A stretch of 64,000 nt of DNA, taken from the NCBI GenBank assembly GCA_950097015.1, contig CATNEN010000011.1, forward strand, positions 5,312,001-5,376,000, written 5' to 3'. The DNA comes from Macrostomum hystrix. Taxonomy: Eukaryota; Platyhelminthes; Macrostomidae. A program made the position numbers and the translations under genes. The notes beneath the pieces were generated by a model. The model was not told the DNA's origin. It worked only from the letters and a program-made list of their open reading frames with translations, and did no database searches. Positions 21,214 through 31,145 of the stretch are shown here, piece after piece (within the stretch, counting starts at the first letter, position 1; every line of letters begins with the position of its first letter).

Positions 21214-21661
21214 GATTTTTTTCAACTACCCTACTCAAACTATGCTCAAACTATGCTCCGAATTTCAATGTCAACGAGTGAAGAAAAGCAAAAAATATAT
21301 GTCGCCTATAGCATTTTTCTGTCCCGCTGTTGTTAAGGTGGGCAGGTGTGAGGCAATTTAGTTGGCCGATAGTACACTGGAAGAGAATGTACATTAATGA
21401 AAAAAAGTTGTATATGAGACCGCTGTACACTTTACTGAGTAGAATAAAATTTAGCGAGAAGGGTAGAAAGTACAGTTGAGATAGAGAAGGAGAGGAGCGC
21501 CCAGGTAAGGGTTGGCGTCCGTTGCCATTGACAACGCGTCTATAGGCGGCGGTAGAGTGGAATAAGCATGAAGGTAAGAGGCAGAAAAAAACAGAAACTC
21601 TAGTTGCACAAATCGTGCTCACACAAAATTTCACAGGAAACGCGACGACAGGCACTGACAC
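21214..21661. promoter_or_regulatory. shared divergent upstream region of ANKRD53-like and MORN2-like genes
   Basis: Only 448 bp separate the two start codons on opposite strands. No coding sequence or SINE lies between. A bidirectional promoter is inferred from spacing; no TATA element was assigned. Confidence 0.5.
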
Positions 21662-22105
21662 ATGCCACCGAAGAAGGCGAAAGGCAAGGAGCCAGCTGAG
21701 CCAGCAGCACCACCAACTGGCACCTTCTACTTCTCCAACGGCGACAAGTACGAGGGCGAGTACCTGATCAGCGAGGCTGGCGCCCTGCAGCGCCAGGGCA
21801 GGGGTCGGCACACATCCAGTGATGGACTGCTGTACGAGGGCGACTTCGACAAGGACGCCATGTCTGGCAGCGGTAGGCTGGCGTTCCCGTCCGGCGCCGC
21901 CTACGAGGGCCAGTTCCACGAGAACCAGATGCACGGCCGCGGCTGCTACCGCTTCCCCGACGGCAGCTCCTACGAAGGCGACTTCATCGAGAACCGGCTG
22001 GAGGGCCGGGGCAAGTTCACCGACACCAACGGCCAGGAGTGGGTCGGCAACTTTTCCTTCAGATCTGCAGCGGGGCTGCGGTTCAACCTCAGGATGGAAG
22101 CCTGA
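21662..22105 (+). CDS. MORN2: MORN2-like MORN-repeat protein
   Basis: A single exon of 147 residues starts at MPPKKAKGKE. MORN repeats run from about residue 22 to 135: GTFYFSNGDKYEGEY, LLYEGDFDKDAMSGSGRL, AAYEGQFHENQMHGRG, SSYEGDFIENRLEGRGKF and EWVGNF. The last three repeats and the final TDTNGQEWVGNF segment align with human MORN2 (YEGQFKDNMFHGLG, NENRVEGEGEYTD, EWSGNF). MORN2 acts in LC3-associated phagocytosis and in male germ cells in mammals; the function here is inferred. AATAAA lies at 22245-22250. The large antisense open frame (21251-22162) is a composition artefact of the repeats. The identity could shift to another small MORN protein, but the C-terminal match favours MORN2. Confidence 0.9.
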   Translation: MPPKKAKGKEPAEPAAPPTGTFYFSNGDKYEGEYLISEAGALQRQGRGRHTSSDGLLYEGDFDKDAMSGSGRLAFPSGAAYEGQFHENQMHGRGCYRFPDGSSYEGDFIENRLEGRGKFTDTNGQEWVGNFSFRSAAGLRFNLRMEA

Positions 22106-22745
22106 CCTCGGAGTGAAGAAACGCTTTGTCTCATTGTTGATAATTTTCTGTGGACTTGACATTTCCTTTGACTAATTAGGTGATTGATGTGTGTCATTTA
22201 TCAATAATCCGATTCGATTGATGCATGCAGACGACACGTATTCAAATAAACAAGCAGTGACAGTTTCTTTAACAGTAGAATAAGATACTTAAGATTTGCT
22301 AGTTTAAAGTATTAATTCCAAGAAATCATCGTATACTTAAAAAATCGATATAAGTATTTTAAATTGAAAACTTATTATTCACCCGCTTTACTACTGACAG
22401 TGATGTCAAGTAGGCAGATGCGCATATTTTGCTATTTTAATCGTAGCATTTACGTGCAAATAAGCAAATGAAAATTTAAAGAATTTAATACTAATTAACG
22501 GTTGATAAATCCAGTTCTCTTAACCTTCAAAGTTGCAAGTTGCACATCAAGAACGAATTGTAAAAATGCTAAATAGTATTTTTGTTACCTTACTATGCTA
22601 ACTCTGCGCATGCATTTATTATTTTATTTATTTACAGCATAAAGATATATAAACAAATAGGTAGGCATTCAAACTTTCTTAAAATCTTCAGGTAGCTAAA
22701 CAAAAGAGCAAAGTCGCTGCTTCATTTGCGCTCACTGACGCCTCA
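22106..22745. other. convergent 3' intergenic region
   Basis: AT-rich and non-coding. It holds the MORN2-like AATAAA (22245-22250) and, for the minus-strand NHL gene, reverse AATAAA sites at 22615-22620 and 22623-22628. Confidence 0.6.
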
Positions 22746-24344
22746 CTATATATTCAGCACCAACAGTCGACTGTTGCCAGCGTCAGCTACCACCAGCTGC
22801 TCGCGCGAACCTCCCGTCACCACCGCCAGACCGCGTGGAAAATAGAGTCTTCCGTCACAGCTGCCGCTCTCGCCGGGCACCCCCAGAGTCCACAGCAGCG
22901 ACCCGTCGTCTGCAGCCACCGCTCGCACTGAGTGACCACCAGATTCACTGACAAACAGGCGGCCTCTCCTGTCCACGGCCACACCAAATGACATATTAAA
23001 CTCTTTGATCCCGCAGCGCTCAGTCGGGTGGGAGGCGACCACCTGCTGGGTGTCAATGCGCACTCTGTGCACCTGCTTGTACTTCCAGTCTATTACAAGA
23101 ATGCAGTTGTCTTGAACTGCCAGGTTAGCCAGTAGAGCATCAGGAAGCTCAGACAGCGTGATAACCGTCTCCATCTCGCCAGTCGCTTTACTGAATGCAA
23201 CAATTTTGTCGCCAACAGCCACAAACACGGAGGCTGCGTTGCCGCCGATTCCCAAGATTTCGTGAAAGCCCTCGATTTGTGGTTCGATTCGACGCACCTT
23301 TCGACCGCTCAGGTCCGTCACTGTCACTGCGTCTTTTTGAGCGATGAACAGCAGCTGACGGTCACAGAGAAGGCCACAGATGTCCATCTTCCAGTCGATG
23401 TCGCAGTGGCACCGCAGCTTCTTCGAGCTGTCCACAGACAGCGCCTGAAGGTGGTCTTTGCGATAGACTGATGCGAAGATGCAGGGCTGAGGCAGAGCCT
23501 CACCGCCGTCACTCGCTGACTCGGCGGCCACCACACGGCCTGAGCGGTCACCAACGAATCCGCTGGTGTCGCTGCACACCGCCAGGCACAGAACTAAGCC
23601 ATCCAGCTTCACCTCGTGACTGAACACGATCGGATCGAACAATGCCTGTCTCGCCATCGCCTTCACTGCGTCGTCGATCTCCTCGGGTGCCGCGCTGACC
23701 TCAGCGTCTCTCCAGCCTTCAGCAGTCCCGTTCACACGAGCCAACGCTCTGCCGAACTGCTCCGACACCTGCCCAAGTCGCTCCAGCTGCTGCTCCGCTC
23801 CCAAGCTCTCCTCCAGCGACTTCTGCAGCCGATCAAAGTCCGCCTTCAAGTCATCGAGCGACAACTCCATGGAAATCGTCAGCTCAGCAAGCTTCGACAT
23901 GTCGCCTGCAGCCTCCGCCATCGCCGTCTCCTGCCTGTAGCTTCTCACATCGTCCATGTCCCGCTGCCACACACGCGCTGTCTCAATCCGAGCTGTCATC
24001 GGACCTGTCAGTCGATCTTCACTCGAATCCAGGTATCTCCGCATTGTCTCATACAGCTGCTTCGCCCGTCGCAGCTGCTCCTCCATCTCGTGAATCCAAT
24101 CTCCTCCACCACCTGCTGCACTGCCACCTGCAGCTTCGGCTTGTGGGAAGGCACGCAGCTTCTCAGCGACCTTCTCCTTCAGCTTGAGGGCATCCGCCAC
24201 ATCAACACTCAGGTGTTCCGAGCACAGGTAGCGCTCGGAGAACGGACCCCGGCCGACTGCAGCTTTTTGGCAGACGACGCAGATTGGGGTGGCTTCAGGA
24301 GGTCCTTCGGAACTCGAGCTGTCGCTGGAGTCTCCACGCTGCAT
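22746..24344 (-). CDS. B-box-like/coiled-coil/NHL-repeat protein (TRIM-NHL type without RING)
   Basis: A single open frame of 532 residues from the ATG at 24344 (MQRGDSSDSSSSEG). Residues 20-45 form a small zinc-binding box (ICVVCQKAA...ERYLCSEH) like a B-box. About 50-200 is a charged coiled coil (MEEQLRRAKQLYETMRRYL). The C-terminal 300 residues look like a beta-propeller; the last repeats are NHL-like (SFGVAVDRRGRLFVSESGGH and FPRGLAVV...LVVADAGNSRLLVLNI). This order matches TRIM2/3/32/71-type proteins, which act in RNA binding or ubiquitination, but no RING finger is present in the visible exon. Either the gene has an undetected 5' exon or it is a RING-less derivative. A Ty3 element is inserted only 182 bp upstream of the start codon. 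Confidence 0.82.
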   Translation of the reverse strand: MQRGDSSDSSSSEGPPEATPICVVCQKAAVGRGPFSERYLCSEHLSVDVADALKLKEKVAEKLRAFPQAEAAGGSAAGGGGDWIHEMEEQLRRAKQLYETMRRYLDSSEDRLTGPMTARIETARVWQRDMDDVRSYRQETAMAEAAGDMSKLAELTISMELSLDDLKADFDRLQKSLEESLGAEQQLERLGQVSEQFGRALARVNGTAEGWRDAEVSAAPEEIDDAVKAMARQALFDPIVFSHEVKLDGLVLCLAVCSDTSGFVGDRSGRVVAAESASDGGEALPQPCIFASVYRKDHLQALSVDSSKKLRCHCDIDWKMDICGLLCDRQLLFIAQKDAVTVTDLSGRKVRRIEPQIEGFHEILGIGGNAASVFVAVGDKIVAFSKATGEMETVITLSELPDALLANLAVQDNCILVIDWKYKQVHRVRIDTQQVVASHPTERCGIKEFNMSFGVAVDRRGRLFVSESGGHSVRAVAADDGSLLWTLGVPGESGSCDGRLYFPRGLAVVTGGSREQLVVADAGNSRLLVLNI

Positions 24345-24526
24345 TTTCAGATTCAAGGTCTGGAAAGAGTCGGAAACAGGCCGTGTGAGTTTAAGACTGC
24401 TGCTGGAATCTGCCAGAACTCAAATATTATATCCGTGTCAAAAATTCTCAACTTCAACTCGCTACCTCAGAATGCTGTGAGGCAGAAAAGTTGCAGAACT
24501 GCCGTAACCAAAGCGATGCTGACGCT

Positions 24527-24735
24527 TGTAAGACTTGCGTACTTGTACTTCGCCCCGCATTGCGTCAGCTTGCTCCAGCCAATCAATACCTCTTACGTCT
24601 TGTGCGCGCACTCAGCACTTTCAACTCTCACCTGTCGTACCCCCACCCCAATTATCGATCCATTAAATATATATTGTCGCCCGCGGGGCAGCGCTCAGTT
24701 GAGCATATTTTCGACCACAAATCAAAGACTCTACA
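24527..24735 (+). repeat. 5' LTR of the Ty3 element
   Basis: TGTAAGACTTGCG to GACTCTACA. It contains TTAAATATATATTG, a plausible TATA region, and a GCGGGGCAGCGCTCAG segment downstream. Differences from the 3' LTR: one extra C in the CCCCCACCCC tract and one A/T change near the end. Confidence 0.97.
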
Positions 24736-24736
24736 G

Positions 24737-24752
24737 TGGCATCGCAAGCAGT
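24737..24752 (+). other. candidate tRNA primer-binding site
   Basis: TGGCATCGCAAGCAGT begins one base after the 5' LTR. The TGG is complementary to a tRNA CCA end. The primer tRNA was not identified. Confidence 0.5.
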
Positions 24753-24753
24753 C

Positions 24754-26760
24754 ATGTCTGTGCCCCTACACCTGCCCCCACCTGAGCCTTTCGATACACA
24801 GAAAGAGCCACACAATCTCGCGGCGCGGTGGGCAGAATGGGCCAGCCGGTTCAAGTGCTTTGTGACAGCTAGCGGCATTTCAAACACGCAACAGCAACGC
24901 GAAATTCTGCTAGACGTCGGCGGTAAACAGCTTTACGAAGCCTACGCAGAGCTGACCACACCAGGCGAGTCACTCGACGATCTCCTAAAGGCCTTCAAAG
25001 GGCACTTCAGCAGCAGGCACAACCCCGTGTTCGTGCGGTACGAGTTCCGGTTCTGCACCCAACAGCAGTCCATCAACGCTTGGGTGCAGCGGCTGTACAG
25101 GGCAGCGGAGGGCTGCGATTTCGAGACCCAGCGCGACCCCATCATCAGGGACCAGATCGTTGCCGGCTGCCAATCAGACCAGCTGCGCCGCAGGCTGCTG
25201 CAGACACCGAACATCGGCCTCCAGGACGCCCTGCAGCAGGCCAGAGCCTTCGAATCGGCGGACCTCCAGTCAGCGGCTATCGAAGCCCGCAAGTCCGACT
25301 CTGTGAATGCGGTTCGGCGAATCGAGAGGCCAGCGAGATTGGAGCAGCCCAGAAACAGCAAATGCATCCGCTGTGGCGAGCCGGGCCACAGAACTTGCGA
25401 GGCGGCCCGCGGAAAGACTTGCCGGAGCTGCAACAAAGTTGGGCACCTAGCGAAGGCCTGTCTGTCCAAACCGTCCGGCTCGAGGAGGGTGCACACCATC
25501 ACCGAGGAGCAGCAGCCCGAACAGCAGGGACCCGATGACAGTGACAGTAGCTGCGAGGTCTTCAGCCTCTCCCCTCTGAGAAAGAGGCTGCCGCTCGTGA
25601 AAGCCGACATCAACGGTCGTGCCACAGACCTGCTTATTGACAGCGGCGCGACCTGCAACCTCATGGACGTCAGGACCTTCAAGGCCATCGAGGGCAGCGC
25701 GGCCCAGCTTGTTGAGTCCCAAAAAAAAGTATTCCCGTTCGGCTCCAGCAAGCCGCTGACGACATTGGGCAAGGCCACCTTGCAAACGACCGTCTACGAC
25801 GTCAGCGCCCGCATTAGCTACATCATCGTGAAGGAAAGCGGCACCACGATCATCGGCCGCCAGACCAGCGAGGGACTCGGCATTCTGCGCATCGGGCAAA
25901 GCCAACCGACGGTCTGCCAGCTGACGGAAGCCAACAAGCTGCCGAAGTCTCTCAACACAGCCCTGGAGGCAGCAGCAGCCGAGGCGAACGACCGGACGCT
26001 ACCAGAACAGGAGCGCCTAGCCAACATCCTCCGGGCACACCGCCAACGTTTCGAGGGCATCGGCTGTGTCAAGGACGTCGAGGTCAGCATCCACCTACGC
26101 GAAGAAGCCGTGCCTGTCTGCCACCCACCCAGCCGAGTCCCGGTGCACCTGCGGGAGGCAGCGCAGCGCGAGCTGGACGAACAGCTTGCGGCCGGCATCA
26201 TCGAGCGAGTGAAGGGACCGTCCGACTGGGTGGCCCGCATGGTGGTAGTCCCGAAGTCGCAGCCGGGCCAAGTGCGCATCACCCAGGACCTGCGAGATGT
26301 CAACAAGTTCGTGGTGCCCGAGAAGCAGCCCATCCCGACATTCGAGGAGGTCACAGACGAAATGGCAGGCGCGCCAAATGGCGTTCCGCGACTACCTCGG
26401 CAGCAACGGCATCCAGCAGCGTCTCGTCACACCGTACCACCCGGCGGCGAACGGCGTCACGGAACGCGTCAACCGATCAATCAACAAGACCGTCAGGATC
26501 GCCAACATCGAGTCAACAGACTGGCGGGAGGCTCTGGAGGACTGGCTAGAAGCCTACCGCAACACCCCGCATTCGAGCACGGGGTCGACGCCAGCCGAGC
26601 TCATGTTCCAGCGGCAGGTCCAGGACGTCATCCCCAGCGTGCAACAGCGACGCCAGCAGCCGCGCAACCTGGCGTCCATCAGGGCCCGCGACAACGAGGC
26701 CAAGCAGCGGATGGCCCGGTACGCCGACGACCGCCGAAGGGCCGCAAGCCACGACATTAG
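24754..26760 (+). pseudogene. Gag-protease-partial reverse transcriptase frame of the Ty3 element
   Basis: From the first ATG the frame encodes a Gag region (about 200 residues, WVQRLYRAAEGC, DQIVAGC), two zinc knuckles (CIRCGEPGHRTC and the canonical CRSCNKVGHLAKAC) and a retropepsin site (LLIDSGATCNLMD). It ends with the N-terminal fingers of RT (GIIERVKGPSDWVARMVVVP, VRITQDLRDVNKF). At about 26365-26380 the sequence jumps to integrase in another frame, so the rest of this frame to 26760 is out-of-frame readthrough. Gag and protease look undamaged, while RT is truncated before its catalytic YxDD box. It is an old-family transposon remnant rather than a host gene. Confidence 0.93.
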
Positions 26761-27139
26761 ATCTGGTGACTCGGTGCTACGCAGGCGGAGACCAGCGGCC
26801 AAGACAAAGACACCGTTCGAGCCGGAGCCCTGGACCATCGACGAGGTAAAGGGCGACTCCCTGGTGCTGAGCAGAGGGCGCCAGACCTGCATGCGTCACA
26901 TCACGGACCTCAAGCACCTGCCCACAATCGACCAGCCACCGACGCCACCGCCACCAGGCGGGTCAGCGCCACCAATGGAGCCACCAGCGGCAGCGGCGCC
27001 AGCAGCGCCACCAGAGGCGCCTACAGCGCTGCTACCGGCGCCACCCCTGGCGCAGCCACGGACGGCGGGAGGCCGTGCATCGCCGCCGAACGTCTCGAGG
27101 TGCCCACTGCCGCGCGCGTGTAAAATCAGTCGACTGTGA
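26375..27139 (+). pseudogene. C-terminal integrase fragment of the Ty3 element
   Basis: In a frame different from Gag-Pol this reads AFRDYLGSNGIQQRLVTPYH, then PAANGVTERVNRS, EDWLEAYRNTPHSSTG and PAELMF, the classic end of the Ty3/gypsy integrase core. A C-terminal chromatin- and DNA-binding-type region and a Pro/Ala-rich tail follow. The HHCC zinc domain and the first two acidic catalytic residues are missing because of the deletion. Confidence 0.92.
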
Positions 27140-27355
27140 CTCTTTTGCGGTACTCAAAAGAACGGTACTCAATATGCCGTTCTAATCACTACTTTCGCAT
27201 CATCGTGAACAATACTTGTCATTCATTTGCCATGCCAACAATTTAATACTCACTTTTATTCCTTGTTGGGGGGTGGGAGCGCCTGTTTTACCTTATTCAA
27301 GTTTCGTCTTTGTGGCCACCCTGCTCGTGTTAATCTCCTATTTTAATTTCATTTT

Positions 27356-27363
27356 GGGAAGGA
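27356..27363 (+). other. polypurine tract next to 3' LTR
   Basis: GGGAAGGA directly abuts the 3' LTR, as expected for the plus-strand primer. Confidence 0.65.
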
Positions 27364-27571
27364 TGTAAGACTTGCGTACTTGTACTTCGCCCCGCATTGC
27401 GTCAGCTTGCTCCAGCCAATCAATACCTCTTACGTCTTGTGCGCGCACTCAGCACTTTCAACTCTCACCTGTCGTACCCCACCCCAATTATCGATCCATT
27501 AAATATATATTGTCGCCCGCGGGGCAGCGCTCAGTTGAGCATATTTTCGACCACAAATCATAGACTCTACA
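27364..27571 (+). repeat. 3' LTR of the Ty3 element
   Basis: Nearly identical to 24527-24735, with one single-base deletion and one substitution. Confidence 0.97.
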
Positions 27572-27576
27572 ACGCT

Positions 27577-28484
27577 CAGGTGCGAATGAGTTTCAATCAG
27601 ACAGCAATCGGAATCTGTGCTCAGGAGTTTGAGATGACTGTTATGTCAGCCCCGTGTCTGTTAAAATCACCTCTGTTGCCATAGCAACAGTCAGAAGCCT
27701 GATCGAGTCTGGTATGGTATTGCAGAACACAATGAAATTCTTGAGCTGCTCTGCACCGCCAGATCAGTGTGTCGGCAAAGATCAGTGAATGTGAAATTAG
27801 TTTTTTGTTTATTCGCAGTTGCAGCGCGAATTGAAAATAATTTATGGGGTGCCCGTGCATTTCTTTGCTGCTGGGACAGAGAGGGCCGGCTCTGAGTAGC
27901 TGTGAGCACAGCTGAGCAACCAACTCTGCCCGCAACTGCTCACAATTGTAATGTACATTGGGTTGAGTGTGCTCAAATGAATTGGCGGTGCACTTGGCCA
28001 GGTGTACTGTGGTAGAGAAGTACTCACTAATTGAGTAGATTTGGACTGTGAGATGGCTGACTCGCTTGCGCAGCAGAATTCGTTGAGGACATTGTCCAAG
28101 AGTCAGCAATGCTGGTATGGCGGCGGCACGGCTCGGGCAGGGCCTACGCTCTCCGCCTTCAGCATTCAGAGTGGCGGGCGGATAGGAGATGGGAAAAAAT
28201 GCCTCCTGACCTAAAGCCTGTTAAAACTGTTAATCGGTCATGCTGGTCTGTCATGGGTCAGGCTGGTCAACCGTGGGTCAAGTGACTGGAACAATAGAAA
28301 GCAGCACAGGCAGTCTGTCAGTCTATTCAGTGTTCTCAGAGCCAGAAACCGCAGTGGGCTGGGCTGTAAAAGCATTTTTGGCATTCACCTCTCAGTTATG
28401 CCTGTCCCCTGTCATCCTGTCGCATTGGGTTGCAAAGCGGTCCAGTTGCTAAGGCTTCAGGACAGGCATCAGGGTGTAATGACA
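27577..28484. other. no supported gene
   Basis: A minus-strand open frame at 27621-28109 (162 residues) has no recognisable motif and odd codon use. It is not called. This region was joined to 24345-24521 before the retrotransposon inserted. Confidence 0.5.
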
Positions 28485-28905
28485 AGGCAGAAGGGTGTCA
28501 GGGCTGGCAGCAGTGTGTCAGGGCTGGCAGCAGGGTGTCAGGGCAGACAGCAGGGTGTCAGGGCAGACAGCAGGGTGTCAGGGCAGACAGCAGGGTGTCA
28601 GGGCAGACAGCAGGGTGTCAGGGCAGACAGCAGTGTGTCAGGGCTGGCAGCAGGGTGTCAGGGCTGGCAGCAGGGTGTCAGGTGAAGCAGCAGGCTATTA
28701 GGGCAGGTAGCAGTGTGTCAGGGCTGGCAGCAGTGTGTCAGGGCTGGCAGCAGGGTGTCAGGGCTGGCAGCAGGGTGTCAGGTGAAGCAGCAGGCTATTA
28801 GGGCAGGTAGCAGTGTGTCAGGGCTGGCAGCAGGGTGTCAGGGCAGGCACCAGGGTGTCAGGGCAAACAGCAGGGTGTCAGGTGAGGCAGCAAGGTGTTT
28901 TTGTA
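28485..28905. repeat. 20-bp minisatellite GGGCTGGCAGCAGGGTGTCA
   Basis: About 21 units with GGGCTGGCAG, GGGCAGACAG and GGTGAAGCAG variants. The variants recur in blocks: a higher-order group ending GGTGAAGCAGCAGGCTATTA is duplicated. Confidence 0.97.
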
Positions 28906-29695
28906 GCAGGTCAAACTGTAAAAGGTTGCACAAAATTTTGTTTAAAAATGAGGCAAATATTTTATTCCGTTATTGTGTGGCTAATTCCCTACCCAACGAA
29001 AAAGCAGCTGCTGTGTGGATAGTTTCAGGTATCAAACAAACTAGTGCATTATTATCTATGACTGGGTCACAAGGCCACACCCACAAGCACTTACTGTTGA
29101 AGTTCTATAGCTACATTTCTTGTCTCTTATCTCAGTTCGATTCACATAGAAATATATTTCACATCAACTAACAGAATTACGCTTACCGAACGTAAAACCG
29201 GAAGACCTATTTTGATTTGTAATTAATAATCCGTATAGTTTCAATAAATGCTTATTTTAATTGAATTATGTTCTTTCATAGTCAAAGCTGTAAATTGAGT
29301 CCAGCTGATAAATATTTATATGTTTAACCCACCACAGATCAAATGTAACCACGAGAGAGAACCAATGTTTATCTACGTATAGAAAATACACATTTATAAA
29401 CTTTTTGTCCATTTATAGGCAATGCCTGGAATGCATGAATTGGTGACACAGACATTGCCTACACTTTGTAAACGCAAGCGAGTGAAATCTAACGATTTAA
29501 TGACAAAACACAAGAAACTGTTGCTGGTTGATTACGTCATGTTCTCATATATTTTACTGTACCTTTTATTTGAGCAATAAAAACTAAGCAACTTTAGACT
29601 AAAAAAACTACATTTAACCTTTTTGATAAAAAATAAGTACAGTCAGAGAAGGCACCACTAGTTTCTGAATTCAATTCCGGCATACTAAAGGGTAG
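28906..29695. other. no gene seen
   Basis: AT-rich sequence without a supported frame. Confidence 0.5.
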
Positions 29696-30105
29696 TTAAG
29701 CGATGGGGTAGATGAGCGATGGGGTAGATGAGCGATGGTAGATGAGCGATGGTAGATGAGCGATGGTAGATGAGCGATGGTAGATGAGCGATGGTAGATG
29801 AGCGATGGTAGATGAGCGATGGTAGATGAGCGATGGTAGATGAGCGATGGTAGATGAGCGATGGTAGATGAGCGATGGTAGATGAGCGATTGGGGTAGAT
29901 GAGCGATGGTAGATGAGCGATTGGGGTGGGTGAGCGATGGTGGATGAGCGATGGTGGATGAGCGATTGGGGTAGATGAGCTATGTGGAGGATGAGCGATG
30001 GTAGTTGAGCAATGGGTAGATGAGCGATGGTAGATGAGCGATTGGGGTAGATGAGCTATGGGGTAGATGAACTATGGTAGATGAGCGATGGTGGATGAGC
30101 ATAGA
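29696..30105. repeat. 14-bp minisatellite GTAGATGAGCGATG
   Basis: About 28 units, exact in the middle and with TGGGGTAGATGAGC variants at both ends. Confidence 0.96.
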
Positions 30106-30389
30106 AACAAGTTATCTAACAATTAGTGCATATTTTGTATATTATAGCTTATCTAATCTGAATTTCTGCGCACAATGCAAAAGTTAGAAAATGCCAATCG
30201 TTCAGTGAGGAGACATGGACAAAGACTAGGAATACCGGAAGACAGAAGAATGGAAGTGTACTATAGGTCTGTAGCTACTGTTAATAGCTCTCCTGTAAAA
30301 GCACAAGTTGTGACACGGTCACGGCAGCTGTACAGCATAGACTAGCAGGTACACTAGATTTGGGAACACTGTACACCAGAATCCATACT

Positions 30390-31145
30390 TCAGTTTTTCA
30401 TCTCTATCGAGTCGGAATTGGCAGTCGGGTCAGCCGCAGCCTGGCTCTGCTGCAGCAGGGTGAGATTGGCTCTGGCAAACACTCGATACGGATGGTAGCT
30501 CAGGATCTGCGTGATCAGCGCGATCAAACCCGACAGTTGAGCGAGTAGGATGAACAAAGCTAGCAGCGACGCATTCAGCAGCTCTGTGGTGGCTGTGGAG
30601 TCGCACTGGCTGAAGTACAAGCCCAACAGGACGCAGCTGATGCACAAGCCAACGACGGCGAAGACCATCGCGATGATGCTGGCTGCGTATGCCAGCAGGA
30701 GGCTGACTCGACCTCGTCGAACCCACAGATTGGCCACGCCAGCTGCTAGCATGACGGCTCCCACCCATTCAGCTGAATGGGCTTCCCGCAGAGCGGCCGA
30801 CAACCTTCCAGCCTGACTAGCTTGATCCAATGGCCTCGGCGTCAGCGAGGACACGTAACCCAAGGTGTTCAGCGTGAGGGCCAGCGCACCGCAGGCTGCC
30901 ACAAACTTTGACAGGTAGCCGTGCACCCGCAGCTTCCAGCCTAGTCGAAGGATCAGCTCCGCGGAAGCTTCGCCAGCCGACGAAGAGGAAGTTAGCGTCG
31001 CCGAGAACTCCTGCTCGGTGATGGAGATGCAGGAGGCATTGGACAGAAGGCAGGACTCCTGCTGCTTCACCAGCGACACGTTCAGCTTGCTGTGCGTCTT
31101 AGGTAATGACGGAGATGCTGGCGGAATCTGCGGTGACTCGGCCAT
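30390..31145 (-). CDS. four-transmembrane protein, family uncertain
   Basis: A single exon of 251 residues starts at the ATG at 31145 (MAESPQIPPASP). A Ser-rich N-terminal cytosolic region of about 80 residues precedes four hydrophobic segments: KFVAACGALALTLNTLGYV, AEWVGAVMLAAGVANLWV, SLLLAYAASIIAMVFAVVGL running into CVLLGLYF, and ASLLALFILLAQLSGLIALI. The order (short loop, helix pair, larger last loop with a cysteine, short tail) resembles MS4A/CD20-like or TMEM tetraspan proteins, but no diagnostic motif was found. Splice signals are not needed. The GC-rich frame stands out against its AT-rich flanks, which supports coding. The function is unknown. Confidence 0.62.
   Translation of the reverse strand: MAESPQIPPASPSLPKTHSKLNVSLVKQQESCLLSNASCISITEQEFSATLTSSSSAGEASAELILRLGWKLRVHGYLSKFVAACGALALTLNTLGYVSSLTPRPLDQASQAGRLSAALREAHSAEWVGAVMLAAGVANLWVRRGRVSLLLAYAASIIAMVFAVVGLCISCVLLGLYFSQCDSTATTELLNASLLALFILLAQLSGLIALITQILSYHPYRVFARANLTLLQQSQAAADPTANSDSIEMKN

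Larger units (their letters stand above)
24527..27571 (+). mobile_element. internally deleted Ty3/gypsy LTR retrotransposon
   Basis: The element is bounded by two LTRs of 209 and 208 bp that differ at only two positions, and by a perfect 5-bp target duplication ACGCT (24522-24526 and 27572-27576). The LTRs start TG and end CA. The interior carries Gag, protease, the first part of reverse transcriptase, then jumps to the C-terminal half of integrase. Most of RT, RNase H and the N-terminal half of integrase are absent. The element is only about 3.0 kb. It is therefore a recent, non-autonomous copy that must have been mobilised by a complete relative. Confidence 0.97.

Noticed and set aside
21251-22162. 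303-residue minus-strand open frame
   Set aside because: Antisense to the MORN2-like gene; MORN-coding GC-rich DNA often leaves the opposite strand open.
23616-24785. 389-residue plus-strand open frame
   Set aside because: Antisense to the NHL gene and running across the LTR boundary; no domain recognised, whereas the minus frame has clear zinc-box and NHL repeats.
24942-25778. 278-residue minus-strand frame
   Set aside because: Antisense shadow of the Ty3 Gag-protease region.
27621-28109. 162-residue minus-strand frame
   Set aside because: No motif, no splice or context support, low coding-like composition; kept only as a note.
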